7,307 bases of DNA, taken from Chlorobiales bacterium (lineage in GTDB: Bacteria; Bacteroidota; Chlorobiia; Chlorobiales; Chlorobiaceae). The stretch is from assembly GCA_022360275.1 (NCBI GenBank), contig JAKSDC010000015.1, positions 1 to 7,307 of the forward strand, in the 5' to 3' direction. Below, piece after piece: positions 7,221-7,307 of this stretch; the stretch's first letter is position 1; every line of letters begins with the position of its first letter. The position numbers and the translations under genes are program-made. The notes under the pieces are model-generated. The model had not been told where the DNA came from, searched no databases, and saw only the letters and a list, made by a program, of their open reading frames with translations.

Positions 7221-7307
7221 TCACCACACATACGGCATCAACCGCCATTTGACCTTACGGCAATATTCTTCGTAGCCGGTGAGTTGCTCTTGCAGGAAGC
7301 GGTCTTC
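7221..7307 (-). CDS. C-terminal end of a probable isoprenylcysteine carboxyl methyltransferase (ICMT) family protein (partial)
   Basis: Read from the right edge on the - strand, 28 codons end in TGA (complement of 7221-7223). They contain EDRFLQEQLTGYEEYCRKV and finish KWRLMPYVW. The E-x-x-L...GY-x-x-Y-x-x-x-V...P-x-x-W pattern is the typical cytosolic tail of bacterial ICMT/PEMT-like membrane methyltransferases. It is convergent with the hsd operon, with only 9 bp between the two stop codons and no hairpin terminator visible there. It belongs to the flanking chromosome rather than to the defence locus. The family call rests on a short tail only. Confidence 0.62.
   Translation of the reverse strand, partial: EDRFLQEQLTGYEEYCRKVKWRLMPYVW

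Overview
The window is one co-directional defence operon on the + strand: a type I restriction-modification (hsd) locus with a two-gene short prokaryotic Argonaute system inserted between hsdS and hsdR. The order is 'hsdS (5' end outside the window) - SIR2-APAZ - short pAgo - hsdR - small YgjP-like metalloprotein. The last 28 codons of a convergent gene, probably an isoprenylcysteine carboxyl methyltransferase family protein, lie on the - strand at the right edge. There are no RNA genes, insertion sequences, CRISPR arrays or non-coding stretches over 20 bp. hsdM is not visible and is expected upstream of base 1.

Organism: GC-moderate coding (hsdR rows near 50-58% G+C by hand count), ATG/GTG starts and tight overlaps fit a Gram-negative environmental bacterium such as a green sulfur bacterium or a delta-proteobacterium. 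This is a weak inference from codon style and gene content; nothing here fixes the taxon.

Layout. Bases 1-789 encode the C-terminal part of HsdS: central conserved helix, second target recognition domain (TRD2) and distal conserved region. Bases 786-3981 encode the SPARSA-type pair. The SIR2-APAZ protein keeps the sirtuin NAD-binding and catalytic motifs. The short pAgo has a MID pocket and a PIWI domain without slicer residues. Bases 3996-6884 encode a complete HsdR (PD-(D/E)xK nuclease, SF2 motor, C-terminal helical region). Bases 6888-7211 encode a 107-residue HELLH metalloprotein.

How the parts work together. HsdR with HsdS and the unseen HsdM would cut unmodified incoming DNA. The SIR2-APAZ/pAgo complex would sense invader nucleic acid through a small guide and destroy NAD(P)+, an abortive response. 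The junctions are translationally tight (ATGA overlap, 8-nt overlap, 14-nt gap, 3-nt gap), so the modules look co-transcribed. The pair occupies the same slot as the anticodon nuclease prrC in the E. coli prr locus (between hsdS and hsdR), where the toxin guards the restriction enzyme. A similar guard relationship here is a testable hypothesis and is the most interesting point in the window. Base composition drops at about base 180, inside hsdS at the start of TRD2, and rises again at about base 4020, at the start of hsdR. This suggests that TRD2 and the Argonaute pair arrived as one exchangeable cassette.
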